Assembly: GCF_016862575.1 (NCBI RefSeq) | Contig: NZ_BONF01000004.1 | Location: 166,370-230,369 of the forward strand | Reading direction: 5' to 3' | DNA from: Catellatospora bangladeshensis | GTDB taxonomy: Bacteria > Actinomycetota > Actinomycetes > Mycobacteriales > Micromonosporaceae | DNA: 64,000 bases | Notes under the pieces: model-generated | Told to the model about the DNA's origin: nothing | Seen by the model: only the letters and a program-made list of their open reading frames with translations | The model's database searches: none | Made by a program: the position numbers and the translations under genes | Part shown: one piece after another, positions 7,801-19,613 of the stretch | Layout of the letters: each line of letters opens with the position of its first letter | Numbering within the stretch: position 1 is the first letter of the stretch

Positions 7801-8442
7801 GTGACTGAGTTGATCCCTTCTCACCTGTCGGCCCCGGCGCCCGACACCACGCACCGCTGTGAGCAGTGCGGGTGCAGCCCGGCTCGGCAGATGACCTTCC
7901 GTGGGCACCGCGGCATGATCGTGGTGATGCAGTTCCTCAAGGAGCGCGGCGTGTGGTGCCGCACCTGCGGCCTGGCCGTGTTCCGCACCATGACCAGCCG
8001 CACGGTCGCGCAGGGCTGGTGGGGCTACGGCTCGTTCCTGATCACGCCGTTCGTGCTGCTCTACAACCTGGTGGGCCGCCTGAAGCTGCGCAAGCTGGGC
8101 GAGCCGGTCCCCGCGCTAGACGGCTCGTCGACCGCGCCCTGGAACCCGGGCCGCCCGGTGTTCCTGCGCGCGACGATGCTGGTCCCGATTCTGCTGGTGG
8201 CGTTCGTGACGACGGTGGCGATCCTGGCCGACCCGGCGAACAAGATCGGGCAGTGCGTCGTCTCGCAGGGCACGGACGACGTGGAGTTCGTCGACTGCTC
8301 CCAGCGCAACGAGGGTGTGGTGCTCAGCGTCGTCGACGACAAGGATCAGTGCCCCGCCGAGGCCGTCGGCTACGTCGAGGAGTACACCGAGTACCGCTCC
8401 GGCGGCCGCCACGTCGACGAGATCTACTGCATCGGCGCCTGA
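7801..8442 (+). CDS. zinc-ribbon-like membrane protein with cysteine-rich C-terminal domain
   Basis: The 213-residue protein begins with two Cys pairs (CEQCGC near 21–26 and WCRTCG near 57–62), which could form a zinc ribbon. Then comes a Gly/Trp-rich stretch (GWWGYGSFLITPF) that occurs in Tim44-like and related actinobacterial proteins. A single strong membrane helix lies at about 123–142, followed by an outer domain with four Cys (GQCVV, VDCSQ, DQCPAE, IYCIGA) resembling the LppU/SCO3897-type domain. I cannot name a function. The C-terminal Cys probably form disulfides outside the membrane. The gene stands alone and converges on the lysoplasmalogenase gene. Confidence 0.7.
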   Translation: MTELIPSHLSAPAPDTTHRCEQCGCSPARQMTFRGHRGMIVVMQFLKERGVWCRTCGLAVFRTMTSRTVAQGWWGYGSFLITPFVLLYNLVGRLKLRKLGEPVPALDGSSTAPWNPGRPVFLRATMLVPILLVAFVTTVAILADPANKIGQCVVSQGTDDVEFVDCSQRNEGVVLSVVDDKDQCPAEAVGYVEEYTEYRSGGRHVDEIYCIGA

Positions 8443-8460
8443 CCATCCGCATGACCGAGA

Positions 8461-8494
8461 CTCCCGCCGGGCCGCGCGAACGGCACGGCGGGAG
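8461..8494. terminator. bidirectional terminator hairpin
   Basis: A 9-bp perfect GC stem (CTCCCGCCG at 8461–8469 with its complement at 8486–8494) lies between two converging genes. No U-tract follows. Confidence 0.6.
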
Positions 8495-8511
8495 CCCCGA
8501 TCAGTGCGGAG

Positions 8512-9168
8512 TCACCGCGCGCGGCGGGCGACCCAGCCGGTGGCCAGCAGGAACTGGGCCAGGACGTAGGTGAGCATGACCCAGATCTGAGGGCCGGGGA
8601 TGGTGAACGCGTCGGCGACCCGTACCGCGATCAGCAGATCCGAGATCAGGAACAGCGCCCCGCCGAGCGCGGTGCGCCAGCCAAAGGCCGCTGCCAGCGC
8701 CGCGGTCGACGACAGCAGCGTGCCGTACACGGCCATCGGCAGCGCCAGGCCCGCCTCCGACAGCGCCGGCCACAGCCAGCTCAGCGCGCCGACCAGGAAG
8801 ACCGCGTAGCCGATCGGCACCAGCAGCATCGGCCACGCCCGCAGCCGCGACAGCGCGCCGTGGCGCACGAACGTGGTCACGTAACAGACGTGCGCCGTGC
8901 CGAACAGCGCCATACCGATGATGAACGCGGTCGTTCCCTCGAACTGCAGCGCCACGTCACCGGCCCAGGAGAACAGCAGCGCGGCCAGGATGCCGGTGGT
9001 CGGGACCAGGCCGCGCGAGCGGTGGTACAGGTAGAACCACAGCGCCAGCAACGGCAGCAGCAGCGGCTTGGTCGCCCAGTCCAGCGGCCTGCTCTCCACG
9101 CCGGCGGCGATGACGTTCAGGGCCGAGGCCACACCGAAGAGGCCCAGCACAAGCCGGTCCGCGCGCAT
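8512..9168 (-). CDS. lysoplasmalogenase / YhhN family membrane protein
   Basis: This 218-residue protein has eight hydrophobic helices and the YhhN/TMEM86 pattern: TKPLLLPLLALW near 33–44, LLFSWAGDVAL, GMALFGTAHVCYV, and a conserved acidic SDLLIAV near the C-terminus. Characterised members hydrolyse the vinyl-ether bond of lysoplasmalogens. In an actinobacterium the substrate is uncertain, and a structural membrane role cannot be excluded. I start it at the ATG at 9168, preceded by GGGAG; the frame stays open to 9255 without a better start. Confidence 0.8.
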   Translation of the reverse strand: MRADRLVLGLFGVASALNVIAAGVESRPLDWATKPLLLPLLALWFYLYHRSRGLVPTTGILAALLFSWAGDVALQFEGTTAFIIGMALFGTAHVCYVTTFVRHGALSRLRAWPMLLVPIGYAVFLVGALSWLWPALSEAGLALPMAVYGTLLSSTAALAAAFGWRTALGGALFLISDLLIAVRVADAFTIPGPQIWVMLTYVLAQFLLATGWVARRAR

Positions 9169-9245
9169 AGTCGATCTCCCGAGGGGTGAGGGGTCCGCGC
9201 AGCATACCCACCGGTAGCCCGCGCGCAACACCCACCACCCTCCTT

Positions 9246-9382
9246 GGTTGATCATGAACTTATGGACGTGCTGGACGGCGTGTCACCACCCCGCCACCGT
9301 GATCGAACTCCGACGATCCGGTTGATCACGGTGGCGGGGTAGGGACGCGCCGGTGAACACGTCCATAAGTTCATGATCAACC
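9246..9382. repeat. nested palindrome D (outer 25-bp and inner 17-bp perfect arms)
   Basis: Outer arms 9246–9270 and 9358–9382 are perfect reverse complements (25 bp, starting GGTTGATCATGAACTTATGG). Inside them, 9288–9304 and 9324–9340 are perfect 17-bp complements (ACCCCGCCACCGTGATC), leaving a 19-nt loop. The whole 137-bp element begins 64 nt downstream of the typA stop and lies upstream of the lysoplasmalogenase gene, both on the minus strand. No transposase is nearby. It could terminate typA or be a MITE-like insertion. Confidence 0.85.
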
Positions 9383-9446
9383 CGGGATAGGGGCCGGCCC
9401 CCGGGCTGCGGGGCAGCGCGGGGGCCGGTGGGGCTGGGAGGAGCTG

Positions 9447-11309
<1,863 letters not shown>

Positions 11310-11420
11310 TCATCCATTGTCCGGCAGGCGTGATCGAAAATAGCGGTCGGGGTGGCCCGCGTGGCGGGTGTCACCCGGTGGTATGGGTGTCTTTCCCGCC
11401 TTGAATCCGTTATCAGTGGT

Positions 11421-12539
11421 ATGTCGGCTAGCCCGCGTACGGTGCTGGGCACCGTCCTGATCATGCCCCTGCTGCTGCTCGCCGCGCTGCCCGCGGTGGC
11501 GGTGGCGGTGGGGCAGCCCCGCGCCGTCCCGCAGCCGGACCGCGCCCGCACGACGGGGGTGGACCCGGTCACCGGCACCGCGGGGATCCGGGTCGACACC
11601 GACGGCGGCGTGGTGCACGTCCGCTCCGGCCCGACCACCGACCGGCGCGCCATGGCCGCGCTCGGCGACGACAGCCGGGTGGCCGTGCGCTGCAAGGTGT
11701 GGGGCGAGCGGGTGACCGGCACGAAACGGCGCACCGCGTACTGGATGCGGGTCGGGGCCGGCCGCTACCTGTCCGACGCCTTCCTGGACTGGCCCGCCGC
11801 GCGGCCCGAGGTGCCCTGGTGCGGCACCGCCCCCGTGGACGCGGTCACCGCCCGGGTGGCGGCGGGCGGTTCGGTGCTCAACCTGCGCCGCGAGCCCGGC
11901 ACGGCCGCCGGCCGCCTCGGCACCGTCGACGACGGCAGCGTGCTGGCCGTGCGCTGCCAGGCCGCGGGCCAGGCGGTCGGGGGCTCGGGCACCTGGCTGC
12001 GGGTGGCGGGCGGTCGCTACGTCGCCGAGGCGTACGTGCGCTGGGCGCCGCAGCGGCCCTGGCTGCCGTGGTGCGGGCAGGAGCCGTCGCGCACGCCGCC
12101 GGCCAGCTCGCGCGAGTTCGTGGCGGAGGCCGAGGGCCCGGCCCGTGCCGCCGCGCGCGCCCACGGGGTGCCCGCGTCCGTGCTGGTCGCCCAGGCGGTG
12201 TACGCATCGGACTGGGGCCGGGCCGAGCCCGCCCGGCGCGACCACAACCTCTTCGGCGCGCTCTGCGTCCCCGCCGCCAAGCCCGGCGCGCTGGGCTGCC
12301 GCGAGTACGGCGCCACCGCGCTGCGCGCCTATCGCAGCCCCGCCGACTCCTTCGCCGACCAGGCCCGCGTGCTGGCGGCGGAGCCGCGAAACGCCACGGC
12401 CCTCACCCACGCCGCCGACCCCGAGCGGTTCGTCCGCGACCTCCAGGCCGCCGGGTACGCCGGCGGCGCGCGCTACGCCGACCGCCTGGTCGACCTGATC
12501 CGCCGCTACGACCTGCGCCGCCTCGATACGGCGGGCTGA
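11421..12539 (+). CDS. secreted GH73-like endo-beta-N-acetylglucosaminidase with SH3-type repeats
   Basis: The 372-residue protein has an N-terminal signal sequence (MSASPRTVLGTVLIMPLLLL, then Ala-rich). Two SH3-like repeats follow at about 60–130 and 140–215; each has an HVRSGPTTD/LNLRREPGT core, a W-x-R-V turn, and a closing PWCG. The C-terminal domain (about 235–370) resembles mannosyl-glycoprotein endo-beta-N-acetylglucosaminidase (GH73): ARAHGVPASVLVAQAVYASDWG, DHNLFGAL, YGATALRAYRSPADSFADQA, and AGYAGGARYADRLVDLI. It probably cleaves cell-wall glycan outside the cell. I start it at the ATG at 11421, right before the signal peptide; the frame is open further upstream. Confidence 0.8.
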   Translation: MSASPRTVLGTVLIMPLLLLAALPAVAVAVGQPRAVPQPDRARTTGVDPVTGTAGIRVDTDGGVVHVRSGPTTDRRAMAALGDDSRVAVRCKVWGERVTGTKRRTAYWMRVGAGRYLSDAFLDWPAARPEVPWCGTAPVDAVTARVAAGGSVLNLRREPGTAAGRLGTVDDGSVLAVRCQAAGQAVGGSGTWLRVAGGRYVAEAYVRWAPQRPWLPWCGQEPSRTPPASSREFVAEAEGPARAAARAHGVPASVLVAQAVYASDWGRAEPARRDHNLFGALCVPAAKPGALGCREYGATALRAYRSPADSFADQARVLAAEPRNATALTHAADPERFVRDLQAAGYAGGARYADRLVDLIRRYDLRRLDTAG

Positions 12540-12605
12540 CCGGTCCTGGCCGGGAAGGGCCTGGTGGGGGTGTGGATCGGGGTAGCGTCGCGGAGGGAGG
12601 TCGAC

Positions 12606-12998
12606 ATGTCTGGTGCAACGGTCATCCCCACCCTGCGCTACCGGGACGCCGCCACGGCGATCCGGTTCCTGCGGGACGCGTTCGGGTTCCGGGAGCTGCT
12701 GGTGGTCCCCGGGGCGGAGGGCACGGTGGCGCACGCCGAGCTGACCCACGGCACCGGCATGGTCATGGTCAGCTCCACCACGGACGGCGGGGACGGGCGG
12801 ATGCCGTTCGCGGGCGGCCCGGCCTGGCTCTACGTGATCGTGGACGACGTGCAGGCGCACCACGACCGGGCCATGGCCAACGGGGCGGAGATCGTCTACC
12901 CGCCGAAGAAAGAGGAGTACGGCGGCAGCAGCTACACCGCCGCCGACTCGGAGGGCAACCAGTGGACGTTCGGCTCCTACCGGCCCGAGGGCTGGTAG
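12606..12998 (+). CDS. glyoxalase/VOC-superfamily protein
   Basis: This 130-residue single-domain VOC protein has paired beta-alpha-beta-beta-beta modules: LRYRDAATAIRFLRDAFGFRE and HAELTHGTGMVMVSS, then the second module WLYVIVDDVQAHHDRAMANGAEI and SSYTAADSEGNQWTFGSY. His and Glu positions that could bind metal are present. It resembles the PhnB/YycE-type branch, whose members range from glyoxalases to drug-binding proteins; the substrate here is unknown. The ATG at 12606 has a strong GGGAGGTCGAC ribosome binding site. Confidence 0.8.
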   Translation: MSGATVIPTLRYRDAATAIRFLRDAFGFRELLVVPGAEGTVAHAELTHGTGMVMVSSTTDGGDGRMPFAGGPAWLYVIVDDVQAHHDRAMANGAEIVYPPKKEEYGGSSYTAADSEGNQWTFGSYRPEGW

Positions 12999-13013
12999 GA
13001 GGCCGGTCCGCGG

Positions 13014-13217
13014 TCAGCGGTCGAACTCGCCCGCCTTCGTGCCCGCCAGGAAGGAACCCCAGTCGGCCTTGCTGAACAGCAGCACGGGCCCGGTGGGGTC
13101 CTTCGAGTCGCGTACCGCGACGGATCCGGTCAACACGGTCGTCTCGACGCAGTCGCCGTTGCCGCCGCTGCGGCTGCTCTTCCGCCATACCGCGCCCGTG
13201 AGATCGACATGGTGCAC
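13014..13217 (-). CDS. DUF397 protein, partner of XRE regulator
   Basis: The 67-residue protein has the compact DUF397 signature: WRKSSRSGGNGDCVET near 11–26, VAVRDSKDPTGPVL near 34–47, and WGSFLAGTKAGEF at the end. DUF397 proteins are abundant in actinomycetes, nearly always beside an XRE regulator with a DUF5753 ligand-binding-like domain, as in the WhiJ/AbaA-cluster type loci of Streptomyces. The upstream gene is exactly that, with a 24-nt gap. The GTG start at 13217 follows GAGGAG with 7-nt spacing. Confidence 0.88.
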   Translation of the reverse strand: MHHVDLTGAVWRKSSRSGGNGDCVETTVLTGSVAVRDSKDPTGPVLLFSKADWGSFLAGTKAGEFDR

Positions 13218-13241
13218 TGAACAACTCCTCGTGGTTTCGGG

Positions 13242-14102
13242 TCACCCCGTGAGACTTCGCGCCACGTCCAGCATCCGGACGCTGGACAGCCGGGGGCTGA
13301 GGGCCGCCGCGCAAAGATGGTCGAAAACCAGGCTACAACGGGCTATTTCGGTCGAATCGTCCAGGTACAGGTCCCCGGCGAAACCCTCGAAGTAGACGGT
13401 GTCCGGATCCCTGCGGTCGGGGAAACGCAGGATCCGGAACGCCCCCGTCATCGCCTCGTGCCCCCCGTGGGCGAACGGAAGGATCTGGACCGTGATGTGC
13501 GGCAGCTCGTTGGCCGCGGCCAGCGCCCGCAGCTGCTCGGCCATGACGGCGGGGCTGCCCACGATGCGGTGCAGCACCGCCTCGTCGAGCACCGTCCAGA
13601 ACTCCGGCGGCTGGTCCTGTTTGAGCAGCTCCTGCCGGGTCAGCCGGATCTGCACGCGCCGCTCGACCTCGTCGGCGGAGTCGTGCGGCCGCGTCGCCCG
13701 GATGACGGCGCGGGCGTAGTCCTCGGTCTGCAGCAGCCCCGGCACGAACGACAGCTCGGCGCCGCGGATGGAGTCCGCCTCCGACTCCAGCTGGATGAGC
13801 TTGAGGTACGGGCTGGAGACCTCGCCGTACTTCAGCCACCAGCCGCCGCGCCGCTTCGACTCCCGAGCCAGTTCCAGCAGCTCCTCCCGCTGCCCGGCGT
13901 CGTCGAGACCGTAGAGGTCCAGCAGCACCAGCAGGTCGCCGCGGCGCACGCCGACCTCGCCGTTCTCGATCCGGCTGATCTTCGACGGCGAGCAGTCGAG
14001 CGCGGGGCCGACCTGCTGGTGGGTCAGGCCGGCGGCTTCTCGCAGCTCCCGCAGGGCCACGCCGATGCGGCGGCGGCGTAGCGAGGTGCCCGACGTGGCC
14101 AA
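13242..14102 (-). CDS. XRE-family regulator with DUF5753 domain
   Basis: This 286-residue protein has an N-terminal helix-turn-helix at about 11–65 (LRELREAAGLTHQQVGPALD, then SPSKISRIENGEVGVRRGDL), followed by a DUF5753 domain from about 95 (EADSIRGAELSFVPGLLQTEDYAR) to about 275. The family controls development and antibiotic production through paired DUF397 proteins; which genes this pair controls is not visible. The start is a TTG at 14102: it is the only codon close to a good GAGGAGGGT site, and it places the HTH at the usual distance from the N-terminus. The gene diverges from a small Cys-containing ORF. Confidence 0.85.
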   Translation of the reverse strand: MATSGTSLRRRRIGVALRELREAAGLTHQQVGPALDCSPSKISRIENGEVGVRRGDLLVLLDLYGLDDAGQREELLELARESKRRGGWWLKYGEVSSPYLKLIQLESEADSIRGAELSFVPGLLQTEDYARAVIRATRPHDSADEVERRVQIRLTRQELLKQDQPPEFWTVLDEAVLHRIVGSPAVMAEQLRALAAANELPHITVQILPFAHGGHEAMTGAFRILRFPDRRDPDTVYFEGFAGDLYLDDSTEIARCSLVFDHLCAAALSPRLSSVRMLDVARSLTG

Positions 14103-14264
14103 TGACCCTCCTCTGCCGACAGACGCGTCGCCAAGTCTGCTGCTCGGGCAGCTGATCAGGCAAGGGGTCACGCCGAACGGGCGGAATTCCCCGGGTGCCT
14201 CCTTGCAAGTTGAATCTCGCACGTGCAAGGTGGAAGGAGAGCCGGGTCCGTGCCGGGAGGCGAC

Positions 14265-14462
14265 GTGCACACTGGACGCATCACCGACGCGCAGGCGATG
14301 GGATACCGCCGCATGCTGCGCGACCACCTGCCTGATCCAGCCGCGCCCGAGGCCGGCTGCCGCCTGTGCCACCTGCCGGGCTGCGCCGACTACCGCTACG
14401 CCTTCCACTCGCTGGCCGTGGCCGGCCGCTCCACCGCCGTGGACGCCCCGCCCGGCGAGTGA
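14265..14462 (+). CDS. small Cys-containing protein, divergent from the XRE/DUF397 pair
   Basis: The 65-residue open frame from GTG 14265 encodes a helical N-half (GRITDAQAMGYRRMLRDHLP), a central CRLCHLPGC that could bind a metal, and a short tail. I do not recognise the family. A GGGAGG at 14255–14260 lies close to the GTG (4-nt spacing); GTG codons at 14250 and 14223 are alternatives, so the start is uncertain. The divergent position next to the regulator suggests it may be a target or third member of that locus, but this is only positional. Confidence 0.5.
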   Translation: MHTGRITDAQAMGYRRMLRDHLPDPAAPEAGCRLCHLPGCADYRYAFHSLAVAGRSTAVDAPPGE

Positions 14463-14567
14463 CGCCCGCGGCCGGAAATGCCGTGGCCCGCGCCGGGGCG
14501 CGGCGCGTACCGTGACCGGTAGCAGCGGGGCGGTCCCGCGCGATGAACTTCCGAGGAGGTGGCGCCC

Positions 14568-14612
14568 ATGTCTGTCGAGGTATCCAGCACGCCGTCCTCC
14601 CGGATGGCGTGA
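14568..14612 (+). CDS. possible 14-residue leader peptide upstream of rsgA
   Basis: A strong GAGGAGGT site precedes an ATG at 14568 that opens a 14-codon frame, MSVEVSSTPSSRMA, ending in TGA at 14612. rsgA starts 37 nt later with its own site. A good ribosome binding site in front of so short a frame suggests a translated leader, but there is no repeated codon or obvious attenuator. It could also be chance. Confidence 0.3.
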   Translation: MSVEVSSTPSSRMA

Positions 14613-14649
14613 CCCTTCCGCCACTCGCGTCTGCACGACAAGGAATGAG

Positions 14650-15678
14650 ATGACCGTCTCCCTGTCGTCCCTCGGCTGGGACGACCACTTCGCTTCCGCA
14701 TACCCCCTCTTCGACCGGCCCGACCACGCACCGGGCCGGGTGGTGCGCGCCGACCGGGGCGTCTGCACCGTGCTGACCGACGCCGGCACCCACCGGGCGA
14801 GCCTCGGCGGCCCGGCCATGATCGCGGCCGCCGCCGACCCGGTGGCCCTGCCCTGCGCGGGCGACTGGGTGGCGCTGCGGCACTGGCCCGACCAGCGCAC
14901 CACCATCGAGGCGGTGCTGCCGCGGCGCAGCGCGATCGTGCGCCGCACCGCCGACAAGGACGCCACCGGCCAGGTGCTGGCCGCCAACGTCGACACCGCC
15001 GCGGTGATCGCCTCACCCGACCCCATGCCCGAGCCCGGCACCATCGAGCGCCTGCTCTCCCTGGCCTGGGAGTCCGGCGCCCGGCCGCTGCTGGTCATGA
15101 CCAAGGCCGACCTCGTCGCCGACCCCGACGCGCTCATCGCGGACCTGGCCGAGCTGGCTCCCGGCGTCCCCGCCGTCGCCGTGAGCGCCGAACGCGGCAC
15201 CGGCCTGGACACCCTGCGCGCCCTCTGCGCACCCGGCCGCACCCTGGGCCTGATCGGCGCCTCCGGCGCGGGCAAGTCCACCCTCGTCAACGCCCTGGTC
15301 GGCACGACCGTGATGACGACCCAGGCCAAACGCCGGGTCGACGGCAAGGGCCGCCACACCACCACCTACCGCGCGCTGATCCCCGTGCCCGGCGGCGGCG
15401 CCGTCCTGGACACCCCCGGCATCCGCGGCGTCGGCCTCCTCGACGGCGAGACCGGCCTGGACCGCACCTTCGCCGACATAGTCGCCCTGATCGCCCGATG
15501 CCGCTTCCCCGACTGCGCCCACGCCACCGAACCCGGCTGCGCCATCCGCGACGCCCTCGACTCCGGCACCCTCCCCACCCGCCGCTGGGAAAGCTGGCGC
15601 AAACTCCAGCGCGAACTCGCCTTCGAATCCCGCCGCGCCCGCACCCGCGCCACCCGCCCCACCCGCCGCCCCCGCTGA
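14650..15678 (+). CDS. rsgA: ribosome small-subunit biogenesis GTPase RsgA
   Basis: The 342-residue protein has the circularly permuted GTPase order G4-G1-G3: TKAD at 151–154, then GASGAGKST at 203–211, then DTPG at 254–257. An N-terminal OB-like domain spans about 25–95, and the C-terminal zinc motif has Cys284, Cys289, His291 and Cys297. RsgA checks late 30S assembly at the decoding centre. The tail from about 325 is very rich in Arg and Thr. The ATG at 14650 follows AAGGA; another ATG at 14645 is out of frame. Confidence 0.92.
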   Translation: MTVSLSSLGWDDHFASAYPLFDRPDHAPGRVVRADRGVCTVLTDAGTHRASLGGPAMIAAAADPVALPCAGDWVALRHWPDQRTTIEAVLPRRSAIVRRTADKDATGQVLAANVDTAAVIASPDPMPEPGTIERLLSLAWESGARPLLVMTKADLVADPDALIADLAELAPGVPAVAVSAERGTGLDTLRALCAPGRTLGLIGASGAGKSTLVNALVGTTVMTTQAKRRVDGKGRHTTTYRALIPVPGGGAVLDTPGIRGVGLLDGETGLDRTFADIVALIARCRFPDCAHATEPGCAIRDALDSGTLPTRRWESWRKLQRELAFESRRARTRATRPTRRPR

Positions 15679-15704
15679 CCCCGCTGACCCCCCGTCTAGT
15701 GCGG

Positions 15705-15773
15705 CGATCTTGCGTGAACTGTGGGTGCGACACGCCCGAAACGGGCAAATCCCTAACAGTTCGCGCAAGATCG
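15705..15773 (+). repeat. family A palindrome, copy A1
   Basis: Arms 15705–15722 (CGATCTTGCGTGAACTGT) and 15756–15773 pair over 18 positions with one G-T mismatch. The centre holds a second small stem, GCCCG/CGGGC at 15734–15746. It begins 27 nt after the rsgA stop. The unsymmetrical core CTGTGGGTGCGAC...ATCCCTAACAG is shared with copy A3. Confidence 0.85.
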
Positions 15774-15825
15774 GCGGGGGATGGGGTGCGGCGGGGGTCA
15801 CGTTGTGGCGGCGAAACGCCGTGTT

Positions 15826-15839
15826 AGCACGTATGTTCG
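15826..15839. promoter_or_regulatory. possible LexA (SOS) box upstream of uvrA
   Basis: AGCACGTATGTTCG matches the actinobacterial consensus CGAACRNRYGTTYG at 12 of 14 positions, with a perfect right half. It lies 33 bp upstream of a TAGAGT box. uvrA belongs to LexA regulons in many bacteria. The left half-site is degenerate, so this is a weak call. Confidence 0.4.
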
Positions 15840-16026
15840 TGGCGCGAAGCAGGAATGTCGGGGGGCGGGGCTAGAGTTGCGCAGGCATGCGACTGCGCGT
15901 GGAGCAGGGGTGTTGTGCTGCCCTGCCGACGGCTGCTGAGCTGGGACGGAGCCTGGGCTGAGACCCTGGGGCGCTGCCGCGTGGACGCCTGACGAACATC
16001 GCTGAAACCGTGTGGGGAGAGTTGCT

Positions 16027-18933
<2,907 letters not shown>

Positions 18934-18942
18934 CGACCGCAT

Positions 18943-19016
18943 GATCGTCCGACTTGCCCGGCACATGGGCGAAAGAGCGGTCAAGATACGCCCAGGTGCC
19001 TGGCAAGACGGATGAT
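18943..19016 (+). repeat. family B palindrome, copy B1
   Basis: Arms GATCGTCCGACTTGCCCGGC and its partner CCTGGCAAGACGGATGATC pair with several mismatches. It starts 10 nt after the uvrA stop. The loop contains GGTCAAGAT, also present in copy B3. Confidence 0.75.
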
Positions 19017-19118
19017 CTTCGGGGCCGATCGGACGAGAAATTAGTTGAACTCGCAGCTAAATCTCAGAGCGGGCCGCTAGGTTGATCGGGAAGATTCCTC
19101 ACCTAGGAGGCCCTCCCC

Positions 19119-19583
19119 ATGAGTGACGTGACCCCCGGCGCCACCTCGCGCCGGGTCCTGCTGACCACCGCCGGTGCCGTGGGCGCCGGTGCCCTGCTCG
19201 CGGCCTGCGGTTCCGAGAGCCCGACCGCGACGCCGTCCAACGCCGCCCCCGGCGCGGGCGCCTCGACCGGTGCGACGCCGGCCGGCGCGGGCGGTGGCGC
19301 GGTGCTGGCCAAGACCGCGGACATCCCGGTCGGCGGCGGCGTGATCTTCAAGGAGGAGGGCGTCGTCGTCACGCAGCCCACCGAGGGCCAGTTCAAGGGC
19401 TTCAGCAACATCTGCACGCACATGCAGTGCCCGGTCAGCTCGGTGGAGAGCGGCAAGATCAAGTGCCAGTGCCACTTCAGCGAGTTCGCCATCGCCGACG
19501 GCGCGGTGCTGAGCCCGCCCGCCCCGCGCCCGCTGGAGGAGAAGGCGATCAAGGTCGAGAACGGTGAGATCCGCCTCGCCTGA
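19119..19583 (+). CDS. Rieske [2Fe-2S] lipoprotein
   Basis: The 154-residue protein has a Tat-like N-terminus (SRRVLLTTAGAVGAGALLAAC) that ends in a lipobox with Cys28. An Ala/Pro/Thr/Gly linker leads to a Rieske domain with both cluster loops: CTHMQC (Cys and His ligands) and CQCHFSEF. It is therefore probably a folded, membrane-anchored Fe-S protein outside the cell membrane. The redox partner is not visible. It sits between uvrA and uvrC but is functionally unrelated to repair. The ATG has a strong TAGGAGG site. Confidence 0.88.
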   Translation: MSDVTPGATSRRVLLTTAGAVGAGALLAACGSESPTATPSNAAPGAGASTGATPAGAGGGAVLAKTADIPVGGGVIFKEEGVVVTQPTEGQFKGFSNICTHMQCPVSSVESGKIKCQCHFSEFAIADGAVLSPPAPRPLEEKAIKVENGEIRLA

Positions 19584-19600
19584 TCGTCGGAGGGCCCCGA

Positions 19601-19606
19601 TAGGCT
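19601..19606 (+). promoter_or_regulatory. -10 box of uvrC, leaderless start
   Basis: TAGGCT ends 7 nt before the GTG at 19614, with no ribosome binding site between. Confidence 0.5.
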
Positions 19607-19613
19607 GACGAAC

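Larger units (their letters stand above)
15679..16026. other. 348-bp gene-free region between rsgA and uvrA
   Basis: It holds palindrome A1 (15705–15773), a possible LexA box (15826–15839), a TAGAGT box (15872–15877) and a leader of about 140 nt before uvrA. I see no open frame worth calling. Confidence 0.6.

Noticed and set aside
9246..9382. Insertion sequence ends
   Set aside because: There is no transposase frame between or near the arms, and I see no flanking target duplication. Kept as a repeat only.
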